Part shown: positions 21,356 through 31,322 of the stretch, piece by piece | How positions within the stretch are numbered: the first letter of the stretch is position 1 | How the letters are laid out: every line of letters starts with the position of its first letter | Source of the DNA: Phymatolithon calcareum | Taxonomy: Eukaryota; Rhodophyta; Florideophyceae; Hapalidiales | Assembly: GCA_977006965.1 (NCBI GenBank) | Contig: OZ345376.1 | Location: 1,054,001 to 1,118,000, forward strand | Direction of reading: 5' to 3' | DNA: 64,000 nucleotides | Translations under genes and position numbers: made by a program | Notes under the pieces: model-generated | The model's database searches: none | What the model saw: the letters and a program-made list of their open reading frames with translations, nothing else | What the model was told of the DNA's origin: nothing

Positions 21356-23199
21356 GATAGTACATAATGCAGTTAAACCTACTCAGTAAAGGAAGGTGGA
21401 CGTTTTCTGGTTCTGGCTCGGCTGCTCAGATTGTCGCACGCTCAGAATCACCTGTACGTACGCAAAAGCTTCCCACTCAGACTCAGTCCAACGCGTGCAG
21501 TGGGCTTTTCGAGCAATCCAGTACGGCGAAGTCGCACACACCGCACTCCTTTATTTCCCTTCGCTTCTCGTGTTCGTATTAAGGTTGACGACCAAGCCAA
21601 CGTCGACGCTTGGCGACGACACCGACATCGTTTGTCCCTGTATTTTCTTCCCTCTTTTCGTTTTTGCTTGTCATTCAGCGTCCCTATCGAACCGGCGCTG
21701 TTATCGTTGAGCTCTCACAAACCCATAACGCGAAGGCTCGCGCTCGTGTACGACCGCTGGAGTTCCCGCAAGTTTGTGGAGCGTGCTCCGTAGACAGTCG
21801 TATATCGACTCCTTTTTCGCCAGAGCCGCAACTATCACCCCTAGATTCGCATGCAACTTTCACCACTCGTCGAGCTCACTTAGATATAAATATGGGAAAT
21901 GTCACCGAATTGTCGGTTTTTATACCCAGGCTTGAGGCGCACTACGGCAAAATTGAATGAATTAAAATTTGTATAGACCTATCACAAGGTCCCTTCCTTC
22001 TGGTCTATCAATAACGTTAGGAGAGCAATCAACAAATCACTCTTTCTCCACACTAAAAGAAGACTTTTCGAGTTCCTTCTCTTCCAACTGCAAGCCCTCC
22101 TCGAGATGCATCTCCGTCGGAGCAAACGACGGGATCATGATCCGCGCACGTATGCCTTCATTGCATTACGGGAAGTACCTGGATGGTATTTGAATATGGA
22201 AACTGGGCATTGCGGAGCATGCACGGCCGGAACTATCACACTCGCTGATGCTTAGAGCAGGACGAACCTTCCATGAAACAAACCGCCGTACAAATTGAAG
22301 CAAATTACCATTCCGGCTCTCGTCGGCGATCTTTACTTGTCGCACAGGCGTTGAGTCATAGCAAGCTGCTGCTCGATTGCTCAAAACCTTACCAGGTTTA
22401 GTTTTCTGACATAAAGAAATAAAGCATTTCACCAAGGACACTACTCGAAGGTGTAGTGCTCACATGGTCCCATATGATGTATAGGAGACAGTACAGTTTT
22501 ATATCCGCCACCGTCTTGGTCCCGATACATCTCGTCAGCCCAATGACTAGCCAAAATTAGAGGGTAACACCGTGAACGATAATAGCGCTTGATATGAATG
22601 GCCAAGCTGCATCGTATGGGAGCAGAATATTGCGTACTGCTCCATGTGTTTTGGGGACACGAGACAGCCCTATAGTCACATTTAGCTCTCTTTTTGACTG
22701 GAAAAAGGATTTCAATGATCATCGAGTTCTGGCCCCATCTTCCGCCAAACGTATGCCGCCCGGTGCACATATTCTTGATCGATGGCCGCCCAAACTGCTG
22801 ATGCCAACCTTACCGCATCGCACGCGACGAACGAGATCGCTTGCCGCCCGCCGCCGAAAAATAAGCTGTACTGTATAGCTACTTTCATCGTACTTCATGC
22901 CGTGGCCGTCACGCCCCTCTTTCTCCTCTTCTCGCACCTGTAAACACATCTCTGATTTGACTCTTGCAAATCGCAGTCAATCACTTTTCTGCCAGCTTAC
23001 CCTTTCCCTCTGTCTCCTAAATCCGTGCACATCGATAAGAGCGCAAGGAACAACATGAAATATTTTTTGTCGCCCACAGCAGCACTTCCCGATCTTTCTG
23101 TTCACCCAACAGCCTTGTCTGTCTTGACAAAACGCCATTTAGAAACCAACCCCGCACTTTCATCCTCAACCACAGTCTCACCGAGGAAGCTTTCGGACA
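21356..23199. other. Upstream region of glycosyltransferase copy 2; no gene recognised
   Basis: Short overlapping frames only. The last 150 bp before the ATG at 23200 are rich in C/T with CCTCAACC-type words, like the leaders of other host genes here. No certain promoter element could be assigned. Confidence 0.4.
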
Positions 23200-26160
23200 A
23201 TGAGTGCGTACAATTCCGACAAGGCGCGCACCGGCAAGTTCCTGCGCGGCCTTCGCATATTCCGCAAACGTCGCGGTGCATTCGCCCTCCTCTGCGCCGG
23301 AATATCCGGCGCCGTCCTCACCCTCGTCGCCCTAACCGTGTTTCTACTTCTCACCGACGACGCACATCTGCTTTCCGTAGCACGTGCCGGCAATGCCGTT
23401 CAGATCGGAAAAGATGCGTCCATTGTACAGACGCATATCGCCATTGTGTTGGACGGCACGGAACCAGCCAACTTCTCGCATGCTTTTCTACGCAGTATGT
23501 CCTTCTACACCGGCGGTGACATTGTCGTGCACGCCATCGTTCCCGCCTCCTCACTTCCGGACATCACACTTCTCCTACAGGATCGTGCCGCAGTGCGTCA
23601 TTACGACTCCAATGTTTGCGCTTCTTTGATAGCCCCCATTTGGCATGTTGCCCGAAAGACGACTCAAGCCTCCTTATGCTCTCTCTTCCTCTCCGACATT
23701 GTTCCCGCTGCCCATGTGCTGTACGTCGATGTACGTGCTACAATTGTCGCTGACATCGTCCCGTGCATCTCCCCGTCGCTCTCTTCCTCTGCGCTCCTGG
23801 CCCTCGCGCCGGATCTCGGCGCCAGTTGCGCAGAGCGTCCGGACTTTTGCTACCCGCTCGCGTTCGAATGGACGCTTCCTTCCGGTCTTGTGTGCGGCAC
23901 CACGCCTGCACGCGCCCGTGCCGCAGGAGTGACAGGTAATGCGACCGGTTGTCGACAGGCAGGGGAGTCGGAAGCGCTGGCGCTGAATGCAGACGTGGTA
24001 TTGATGGATTTGGAGAAGATGCGCACTGCGCAATTTACAAAAAGACTTGTACAGACTACTTTGACTACGTGGAGAATGCTCGGTTTCCGACAGGCTGCTC
24101 ATGGGGTACATGATCTTCTGAATAATTTTCTCAGACTGTATCCGGAAACCTTGGCCGATCTGCCGTGCGGATGTAACTACCAGTTCTCCGGTGCGCGACG
24201 CACGGCACGATGCGCCGGACGGAATGTGGTCATCGCGCGAGGAGAGGGCAATCGCATCGGTGACGTCAAATCGCGCGATCCGTACGTCCGTCACTTCAAC
24301 TACTTTCGTCACTTTCCTGTGCATGCCGTTCTGTCCGATGCGAATCCGCCGCGGGTGCCGCTGCAATCGCAGATCTATGACTTGTGGAAATTTACTGAGG
24401 ATGGGAAGGAAAGTCATTTGGTCTCGCGGCGACGCAAACATGCACCGACATGTCCGCATCAGAATTACCTCTGTGCGGAAAATGATCGCGAGACGGCGGA
24501 GATGTTCCCACTTGACATTTTGAATGACAGGGTGTACATATTGACGCGCACTTCGGCACGTCCATTCTTCTTCAAGCAGATGGCGGAGTCAGTCACTGAG
24601 CAGACGCATCCGTATGTCACACATGTGGTCGGCACTGATGATACGGAGAGTAGGGATGGATATCTGCGTGGTTTGAAAGATGTTGTAATGTTTAATTCTA
24701 AACGGCATCTCTTCGACTCGTCTGAAGTGTGTCGCAAGTGCCGTTCTCCTAACGGACAATGCGCCTCCGCCCCCAGTCTGGTGCATGCGAAGGAGCGTCA
24801 ATTATACTTCGACTGCTATTGTGCGACGGCATATCCCATGAACGGCTACATGAACGATCTTCACTCTCGCATTGCGACCGGTTGGGTTATGTATCTCGAC
24901 GATGATAATCTCCTTGTGGATAAGTTTGCCGTCAGTGAATTTCTCGCCACCGTACAATCGCGCGACGCACTCATTGCTTTTCGCTCGCATCTAGGCCGTG
25001 TGACACCGACAGATGTGAATTTCAGACGTCGTGTGGTGATGGGTGATTTCGACTCGTCCAACTTTGCATTTCATTCCATGAACATGCGTCACGCCACATG
25101 GTCATCATTACGCTGTGGCGATTTCCGCATGGGGGCGCATCTGAGCTCCACATTGCCGGTGCAGTGGGTTGATCGCTCGTTCATTCAGGCGAACCCTATG
25201 AGATCCGCACTGGGCGGACTCGGAGGTCGTGCCGACGTGTCGAAGGCGGCCGTCACGGTGGTGATCACATCCTATCAACCGACGGGATGGCGTCCTCTCT
25301 GGGTACGGCAGATCATCGCCGAGTACACGAAGCCAGGAATGGAACATCTGGTGCACAAGGTGCTTCTTGTGTGGAATAACCTGGAGGCGGAAGTGCCGGC
25401 AGCAGTTGCAAACGACAAGGATTTAGAGTCGATGAAAAACACCGGTCGATTCGTCATAATTCATCCCGACAAAAACTCACTCAACAATCGATGGATCGAC
25501 ACATTGAAACACATAGAAACAGACATAGTGCTCAACCTTGACGACGATGTCTACGTCCGACAAACAGGACTCGTCTGCATGCTCTCTTGGCTACGTCGTG
25601 AACCGACGCGCATGGTCGGTCCCTTCGTGCGGCGCATAGACCGTGACGGGAAGTACGTGTTGAACGAACTGTTGGACAGCAGCAAGTATTCCGTTGTGTT
25701 ACCAAGGATTTTATTACTGCCCACAGCGTTTTTGCAAGCGTATGCGCGACAGGAACATGAGAAATATCACGAGTATGTGGACACACAGTCTGCGCATTGC
25801 GACGACATCTTCCTCAATATGGTGGCGTTGGATGAATCGCGGAAACCACCGTTGCGCGTGCTGTTGCCGGAGGAAAGTGTTGTGGACTTTTACTCAAAGT
25901 GCTGGACGAGTAGCAAGACTCTCACGGGCGGACTCGGGTTGCAGAGGGGACGGACACCGAGGCGAAATGAATGTGTGAAGGAACTCATGAAAATGAGGGG
26001 ATTGAAGCAGTTTAAAAGTATTGCTCATATTGCCACTTGCCTTCCGCGTGGGAATGCGCTGGTGAAGGAGGAATTTTTACCGGCGGATCGGTACAAGCAG
26101 ATGAAGTCGTACGATTTTAGTTGTGGTCGTGGGGAAAATGGAGTTGATGCTGATCAATGA
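23200..26160 (+). CDS. Trimodular glycosyltransferase (GT8-like + GT2-like + GT64-like), copy 2, complete
   Basis: A 986-codon intact ORF; the ATG context GGACAATGAG resembles the other host genes. A basic N-tail and a membrane segment at about residues 28-51 predict a type II, probably Golgi, protein. Module 1 (about 78-400) aligns with GT8/LARGE-like folds through DLLNNFLRLYP and LPCGCNYQFS. Its DxD position reads D177-V-R179 and other active-site positions differ from copy 1. Module 2 (about 440-680) is GT2-like: YILTRTS, THPYVTHVVGTDD, MYLDDDNLL (about 564-572). Module 3 (about 685-950) is GT64-like, as in exostosins: VTVVITSY, VWNN, SLNNRW, LNLDDDVYV (about 778-786), CDDIFLNM. Modules 2 and 3 keep their acidic triads. 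It may build part of a complex cell-wall or extracellular glycan; donors are unknown. A GT92-type gene follows downstream. Confidence 0.85.
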   Translation: MSAYNSDKARTGKFLRGLRIFRKRRGAFALLCAGISGAVLTLVALTVFLLLTDDAHLLSVARAGNAVQIGKDASIVQTHIAIVLDGTEPANFSHAFLRSMSFYTGGDIVVHAIVPASSLPDITLLLQDRAAVRHYDSNVCASLIAPIWHVARKTTQASLCSLFLSDIVPAAHVLYVDVRATIVADIVPCISPSLSSSALLALAPDLGASCAERPDFCYPLAFEWTLPSGLVCGTTPARARAAGVTGNATGCRQAGESEALALNADVVLMDLEKMRTAQFTKRLVQTTLTTWRMLGFRQAAHGVHDLLNNFLRLYPETLADLPCGCNYQFSGARRTARCAGRNVVIARGEGNRIGDVKSRDPYVRHFNYFRHFPVHAVLSDANPPRVPLQSQIYDLWKFTEDGKESHLVSRRRKHAPTCPHQNYLCAENDRETAEMFPLDILNDRVYILTRTSARPFFFKQMAESVTEQTHPYVTHVVGTDDTESRDGYLRGLKDVVMFNSKRHLFDSSEVCRKCRSPNGQCASAPSLVHAKERQLYFDCYCATAYPMNGYMNDLHSRIATGWVMYLDDDNLLVDKFAVSEFLATVQSRDALIAFRSHLGRVTPTDVNFRRRVVMGDFDSSNFAFHSMNMRHATWSSLRCGDFRMGAHLSSTLPVQWVDRSFIQANPMRSALGGLGGRADVSKAAVTVVITSYQPTGWRPLWVRQIIAEYTKPGMEHLVHKVLLVWNNLEAEVPAAVANDKDLESMKNTGRFVIIHPDKNSLNNRWIDTLKHIETDIVLNLDDDVYVRQTGLVCMLSWLRREPTRMVGPFVRRIDRDGKYVLNELLDSSKYSVVLPRILLLPTAFLQAYARQEHEKYHEYVDTQSAHCDDIFLNMVALDESRKPPLRVLLPEESVVDFYSKCWTSSKTLTGGLGLQRGRTPRRNECVKELMKMRGLKQFKSIAHIATCLPRGNALVKEEFLPADRYKQMKSYDFSCGRGENGVDADQ

Positions 26161-27375
26161 TGCACGATCGAGGTTGTTCCACTCCTACTGAATGTTTTAC
26201 ATTATGCGCATGCCCCATGTCAAATTTGCAGTTGTTCTAAGGTCTGACTTTTCTCCACGATACGAAAATTGACGTGGAAACCTGCTGCATGTCGTTCGAG
26301 GAATGCATCCCATCGGGGGAAGGCATTACGGGAGAGGATGATTTACAACATCGTGTACTTACCAGGCAGTTTTTACTTGGTTCGTGCCCCCTTTCTTTCA
26401 CTTTCTTCTTTCTTAATGTCCGTCCGTTCTTCTTCTCACCAACGTGAAGAAGAAGAAGAAAGGTAGATATTTATTTAAAAGTTACCAACGCATCTGCTGA
26501 CGCTTGGGGCAACTTTCCTAGGGCCAAGAGGTTTTGGCTAGATTCAGTCTATGGGGGCGTTTTCTTTTCTTGTTGGTGTAACACGATTCAGGGGACTACA
26601 AAAACCCACCTCTGGTCTCCTTCGGGACCTCGAGGGGGAAAGTTACTCCCCTCTCATCAACGTGAAGAAGATTTGTAAAGTAGCAGCGTTGAAAGCCATC
26701 TGTTCTGTACAGAAATGGCGACCGTTCATCACTATCAGAGTACGACTACATGAAACAGCGGATGCCGAAAGAGGTTCTCCTTAACCACGGTCTTAACTCT
26801 GAACGGATTGTCGATAGTCACAAAGCAGCTTGCAATCGATTGTCTCTACTTTCTCGCACTGTTTTCACACGGAAGAGATGAGTAGACGGATGATGCATTC
26901 TGATGAGAAATCAGATTTGAACAATAAAGATCAATGGCTGAATTATTGACATTGGAGTATCAAACTGCTTTGTAAAAGAGTCTCCGAGCTACTGAAACGT
27001 AATTTGGTCACACAGGACCTCGTTCATTCGTATTTCTCTTCCAACGCTTGACAAGTGAGGTCATCTTTCACCGCGGGTGCTTAACACAATTGAGCTGTTC
27101 CGCAGCTACTCCGCATCTAAGGGATTTATCTCTAAGATGCTCCCGAATTGTATCCATTTTGGTACTGGCTAACTACTTCCCGCAAGTACTCCGTATGCGG
27201 ACACTGCACTGCAGAACCACATCCGCGTGCCCTTGTCGGACGTAATTCAATTCTTTCGTGTGAAGCACTCAAACCGGGTACATCACCGTTCTTCCTGTAT
27301 CATACCGAGACATTCTCACAGGTACAGTAGGTGGTCGCGGGGATGACTTGCCAGATCTGCACACTTCGCAAATGG
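24080..27375 (+). repeat. Segmental duplication, source-like copy
   Basis: This stretch covers the last two-thirds of the glycosyltransferase gene plus 1.2 kb of downstream non-coding DNA. It is nearly identical to about 60947-64000. Non-coding flanks are included, so it was copied as DNA and not as a processed transcript. This copy carries the SINE-like insertion (26453-26657) that the other lacks. Confidence 0.9.
26453..26657 (-). mobile_element. SINE-like retroposon, copy 2, with TSD and empty-site proof
   Basis: The 205-bp insertion is flanked by CAACGTGAAGAAG (26440-26452 and 26658-26670). The duplicated locus has the uninterrupted site with a single CAACGTGAAGAAG at 63291-63303. The body matches 4160-4404. 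Relative to that copy it is truncated at the end distal to the TTC-rich tail, as expected for 5' truncation during target-primed insertion. Confidence 0.85.
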
Positions 27376-27737
27376 GCTGACAAACGTCCGTCCATGCGAA
27401 ATTCGCTCTGCGTACAGCGCCGATGCGCACCGTCCTGAGAGGTGCACCGCAATGTTCAAGGGATCAGGAGAAGAAGAACGAGAATCTTCCAAAGCGATCG
27501 AATAACGCGGGCGTCAAAACGGAGTATTGTGTGACAGAAGCTTTTGAATATCGCTCATGATGTTCCTCTATGTTCCATGTCAATTACCCCATGGGGCCGT
27601 CCAATGTTCCGGACGAAAGAACAGGCCACGCTGCCGAATTCTCAACGAGGGCCTGTCCCCAATACCTTTATTCCCTTTCCCATTATTCAAAAACACCTCT
27701 TTCCGCTCTCCACCCGCACTGCGCCCACAGTCGCACA

Positions 27738-28706
27738 ATGAGCGCCGCCCGTCGACTACTAGCGCATCTTCCCCTCGTCATTTTCCTCCTCTCGTTGCTA
27801 TTCCATCTTCGCCGCAATGCCCCACATCCTGTACATCCCGACTCACCACGACCAGCCGCCCATTTCCTAGTTGCTGTCACAATGTTCCGCGACGAGACAC
27901 CCTATCTCCTAGAATGGATAGCGCACCACCTCCTCGCCGGCGTATCCCACTTCTATCTCTACGACGACCGTTCCTCCGACTCCCCTCTCTCCTTACTTCA
28001 GTGAAGTGGGTGAAGTTACTTCACCGTGAAGAAACTTCACCCACTCCTCACCCACAATCTGATCACCGTGCACAACACAACCGCCCTCATGTCCCTCGAC
28101 AGTCGTCTATCCCCCTTGCTCGACCACAAATTGTCCGTGCAATTCTTCACACGTGCCCATTTCCACTACACGCACCGCCACTCCGCCGTCTGGGCGCTCT
28201 ACCTCGACGTCGACGAGTTCGTCCATCCATGCGGTCGCAAACCCCTGCACGAACTGCTGCGCGCCCAATCTGCCTCCGTGGGCGGTTTCGCGTTACCGCG
28301 CGTGCCGTTCTCCACCGCCGGTCGCGCGACGCGCATCGCGGCCGGGGAATTGGCCACGCTGTCATTCGCAGAGCGGCGGCGCGGGCACTATCTGCAGCGC
28401 GAGCAGGGAAAGGTTATGTATCGCACGATGTTGCAGACGAGCGTTCCGGGGCATGTGCACGATTTCAGCGGATGCGGCTGGCGGCTCGCGGGTTCAGAGC
28501 GGCATGCCGGGGGCGATGTGTGCGCGAGCGGGGAGGGAGTGGTGCTTTTGCATCATGTGGCGCGATCGTTGGAGTAATGCGAGGAGAAACGTGTTGTTTC
28601 GTTGTTGGGCCATGGGGGATGGCGGCATCGTACGGCGGAGGATGACTGCCTCAAGCGACATAGCACGTATCATGCATTTCCGCGCAGGATGTATGTGTTT
28701 GATTGA
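27738..28706 (+). pseudogene. GT92-family (DUF23-type) glycosyltransferase, interrupted
   Basis: The ATG at 27738 has the context GCACAATGAG. A short N-terminal hydrophobic anchor (about residues 10-24) precedes GT92-type motifs: MFRDETPYLLEWIAHH, GVSHFYLYDDRSSD, then WALYLDVDEFVHP (the DxD region). The frame is broken at 28002-28013 by two TGA codons inside a hairpin insertion and resumes in the same frame to TAA at 28575-28577. After that TAA the frame again stays open to 28706 with plausible C-terminal sequence. GT92 enzymes are galactosyltransferase-like. The gene sits 1.6 kb downstream of the trimodular enzyme on the same strand and may have served the same glycan. A very small intron is an unlikely alternative (about 31 bp). 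Confidence 0.65.
28005..28045. repeat. Hairpin interrupting the GT92 reading frame
   Basis: Arms AGTGGGTGAAGTT (28005-28017) and AACTTCACCCACT (28033-28045) are perfectly complementary, with a 15-nt loop. The word ACTTCA occurs three times across the junctions, as if a local inverted copy had been inserted. It preserves the frame but introduces stops. Confidence 0.85.
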
Positions 28707-29059
28707 AAATGTACGGACGGTTGTGGTCGCAGCGGGAGAGGTTGTGCCGGCTGATGAGGGGCTTGAATCCAAAGTACTGCGCGGATGATCACTGTTGCCA
28801 GGCGTACGAACAAGGACGGATGCTGCAGGCAGTTGGCCGCGATAAGTGAAATATTGTGCGAAGAGAGGGTAAGCGAAAACAGAATTGAGACAACGGCAAA
28901 GATTGGGCATCATGCTCGCAGTTGCACTGTGGCATGCCGCAGAGGCCCTTCGACAAGGAAATTGTTGGTTTTTTACCGGAAGCAGAGAGGGACTGGGCGA
29001 TATTGGATGTCGGATACTGGAATGAATTTGTCCCCACTGCCGCGCAAGGTTCATATGCA

Positions 29060-29123
29060 CTGCCTTACTTGGACTCTATCATAGAGTCCAAGTCAGGCAG
29101 TAGCTGTACATGATGTACAGCTA
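29060..29123. repeat. Two adjacent hairpins
   Basis: 29060-29100 has 20-bp arms (CTGCCTTACTTGGACTCTAT, one mismatch, 1-nt spacer). 29101-29123 has 11-bp arms (TAGCTGTACAT) around one base. They lie in an otherwise empty stretch (28707-29187) just upstream of the Ty3 element. Confidence 0.85.
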
Positions 29124-29370
29124 GAGGTTTCCTGGAGCCGGTTTGGTTAGTCGTTACATTGAACTCTGTTTTTGCCTCCGCGCGTACTGTAGACACGCAA
29201 TATTGCAGGGGTGTAATGAACGACATTATCACCATCGACCTAGGAGCTCTATAACGGCTCCTTGTGATCTATCCGCCGACACTGACAACACAGTATCGTG
29301 AACGACTCTCCAAGCGGAACAAACGGATTTATCACAGACGCCGACTAACACTCAACGTAATATTAGTCTA

Positions 29371-31322
29371 GTGTCTATTTTACGGAAATTTTCCCTCAAT
29401 TGAGGGAAGAGATTCATTTAATTTTTTGCTCATGAAAGTTACTCGCTATCAAGCGCATCAACAGTGCCAAGCTCATAGATGTCTTCAGCATGCCTCGTGA
29501 AGCAGTTCCTAATAGTAGAAATGTCGCAAATGTATATTGTGGCACTATCAAGCGTATTACATTGCGAGAACACAATGGTCGAGGTCTTGCATTTGCAAAC
29601 TCTGCAGTTGTTTTGCACAACAAAAGTAGTCATCATGACCTCTACAATCATCCTTTTACTTTTCTTAGGGGTAACGTGGCGTCCAAAATTGCTCTCGAAT
29701 GTAAATATACGCTCTGGCGCGACTGAACCTCGACAAGTAATACGCTTGTCAAATGCTGTCGAAGACTTGCTCTCCCGGCACTTCACAAAGCCTTCACTGT
29801 GTCATGTGCTGCTGACACTCTGCATGGTGACCAGAGAATAACAGCTAGCTAACAACCTAGAAAATCACCAGAAGAGTTAGACGGCCCCTATGAACTATAG
29901 GTGCACTTGTTGAATCTCTGCAGAGTCAGCACTCACTAAGTATGAATCCACACATGCAATGCGCCTTATACCGGCATACGCGGCCATAAGACAGCACAGA
30001 ACTGCTATTCCGTGGGCCATCTCGCCTTCAAAATCTCTTTGGCACAGTGTGCTTTCTGTGGTCATTCGTGGGATCGACATAATCTTGACCGAGGTGACCA
30101 GCGGTACTGCACAGAGCGCATGTCGCCTAATTCACTTGATTGCTCTCTGAATGAAATTAACCGGAGGTATTCGGCCACCAGCATACCTGTTTTGGAAGAA
30201 GAAGGGCCAGGGAGATACTTCTTCGGCCTGGCAGACTTCCAGAAAGCGCTCTCAGCGCCGAAATCAACTCTTGCCATGAGGACGAGTATTTCGAAAAACT
30301 TAATAGGCTCTGTCACTGCAGTCTCTTTTCGCCCCTTTTTTCTCAGCTTATAGGACGTCCAAGCAGCAAGTTTTCGCAGTTAACTTGGGGAAACATCGTC
30401 TCCACGCAATCGTACTTCGAATGAAGTCCAATACCACAAATCTCGAATAAGAAGTCTCTGTTTAGAGTGCGAAGTTCCACAACTGAGAGTAAAATCGTCT
30501 CTAAAACGGAAACATAGCTTCCCCTTGTATCTTGGGACCCAATGAGCGCACATATTCGGCTCGCGGTCGGGCGTGGTGACATCAAGTTCGCGGTGCGATG
30601 TTTGGTCTCAAGGGCCCTGTAAGACTTAGGCGAGAGTGCTCGGAAGAGGGCGTTTAGAGCTTCTGAAGGTTGTATCGAAGCTTGTATGCCCTTCTGAGGA
30701 GCATGTGATCGCGACTGTAGACAATAAACAGGCGTTTCGCGATGAAGATTGGCAAGAATGAACACTGTAAGCAGGCCTGGGCGGTACCGCGCTTTGCCGG
30801 TGTTGGTTCGGTTCAAGCTTTTCAGCGTCTGCAATGTCATCGTCAGCGTTCTCTGCCTTCACGTTGACAATGTGGACTGTATTAATCTTAGTCTTCTTCA
30901 ATGGATGACGAAGCAGAACCCATTTCATGCGATGTAACATGCTCGCGCGACCATTGATTTTTTCCCCGAGTACATTCTGAACCATACTACTCACCTTTTT
31001 CGGCTTCGAAATGGCTCCGTATAGTCTAGAGCACTCTGCAAGACCTCTTACAGATGCTTCCTTGGTGTGTACTGATGTACCGACCGCGCGCGGCCTGTGT
31101 TTTTCGCCTGGAATGGCAGGTCTGGTATTTCTGCGTGACCAACATATTTTCGTTTCTAGCGCCGAACGAAGCGAATTTAAGGTAGTACTGTGGATACTCC
31201 TCGAACAGAAGATGAGCCAGGCTTTACGAATATGGCGTGAGCGATATGTTTCGAATTTGCTCTATGAATTTTTTCGAGCTTTCAAATCGCCCCTCAATTG
31301 AGGGGGTTCGTAAAATAGACAC
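29371..31322 (-). mobile_element. piggyBac-like DNA transposon (candidate) inside the 5' LTR
   Basis: TIRs GTGTCTATTTTACG / CGTAAAATAGACAC are followed inward on both sides by a palindromic CCCTCAATTGAGGG subterminal block. The junctions read CTA-GTGTC and GACAC-TAG. The intact 3' LTR has the empty site GTCTAGCGTCGG, so the duplication is TA or CTAG. The interior carries a decayed minus-strand frame with piggyBac-type features. piggyBac normally targets TTAA, so the class is tentative; the insertion itself is certain. Confidence 0.7.
29439..30316 (-). pseudogene. piggyBac-like transposase remnants
   Basis: Minus-strand pieces, in N-to-C order: 30316-30062 has FFEILVLMARVDFGAESAFW, like the start of DDE_Tnp_1_7 domains. 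Near 29960-29910 comes RRIACVDSYLVSADSAE, like the VDS/F-Y-x-S-x-x-x-A block around a catalytic Asp. 29600-29500 has a Cys-rich tail with C-x-V-C-x-C-K-T, then Y-I-C-D and R-N-C-F, like the C-terminal zinc ribbon. Many stops and frameshifts separate them. Similarity is by pattern recall, and a related IS4-type family is possible. Confidence 0.45.

Noticed and set aside
28002-28034. Mini-intron (GT...AG) in the GT92 gene
   Set aside because: It would be about 31 bp, far below known spliceosomal introns of most eukaryotes, and the hairpin explains it better.
27557-28645. 362-codon Pro/Arg-rich plus-strand ORF
   Set aside because: It overlaps the GT92 gene in another frame, is low in complexity, and GT92 motifs are in the other frame.
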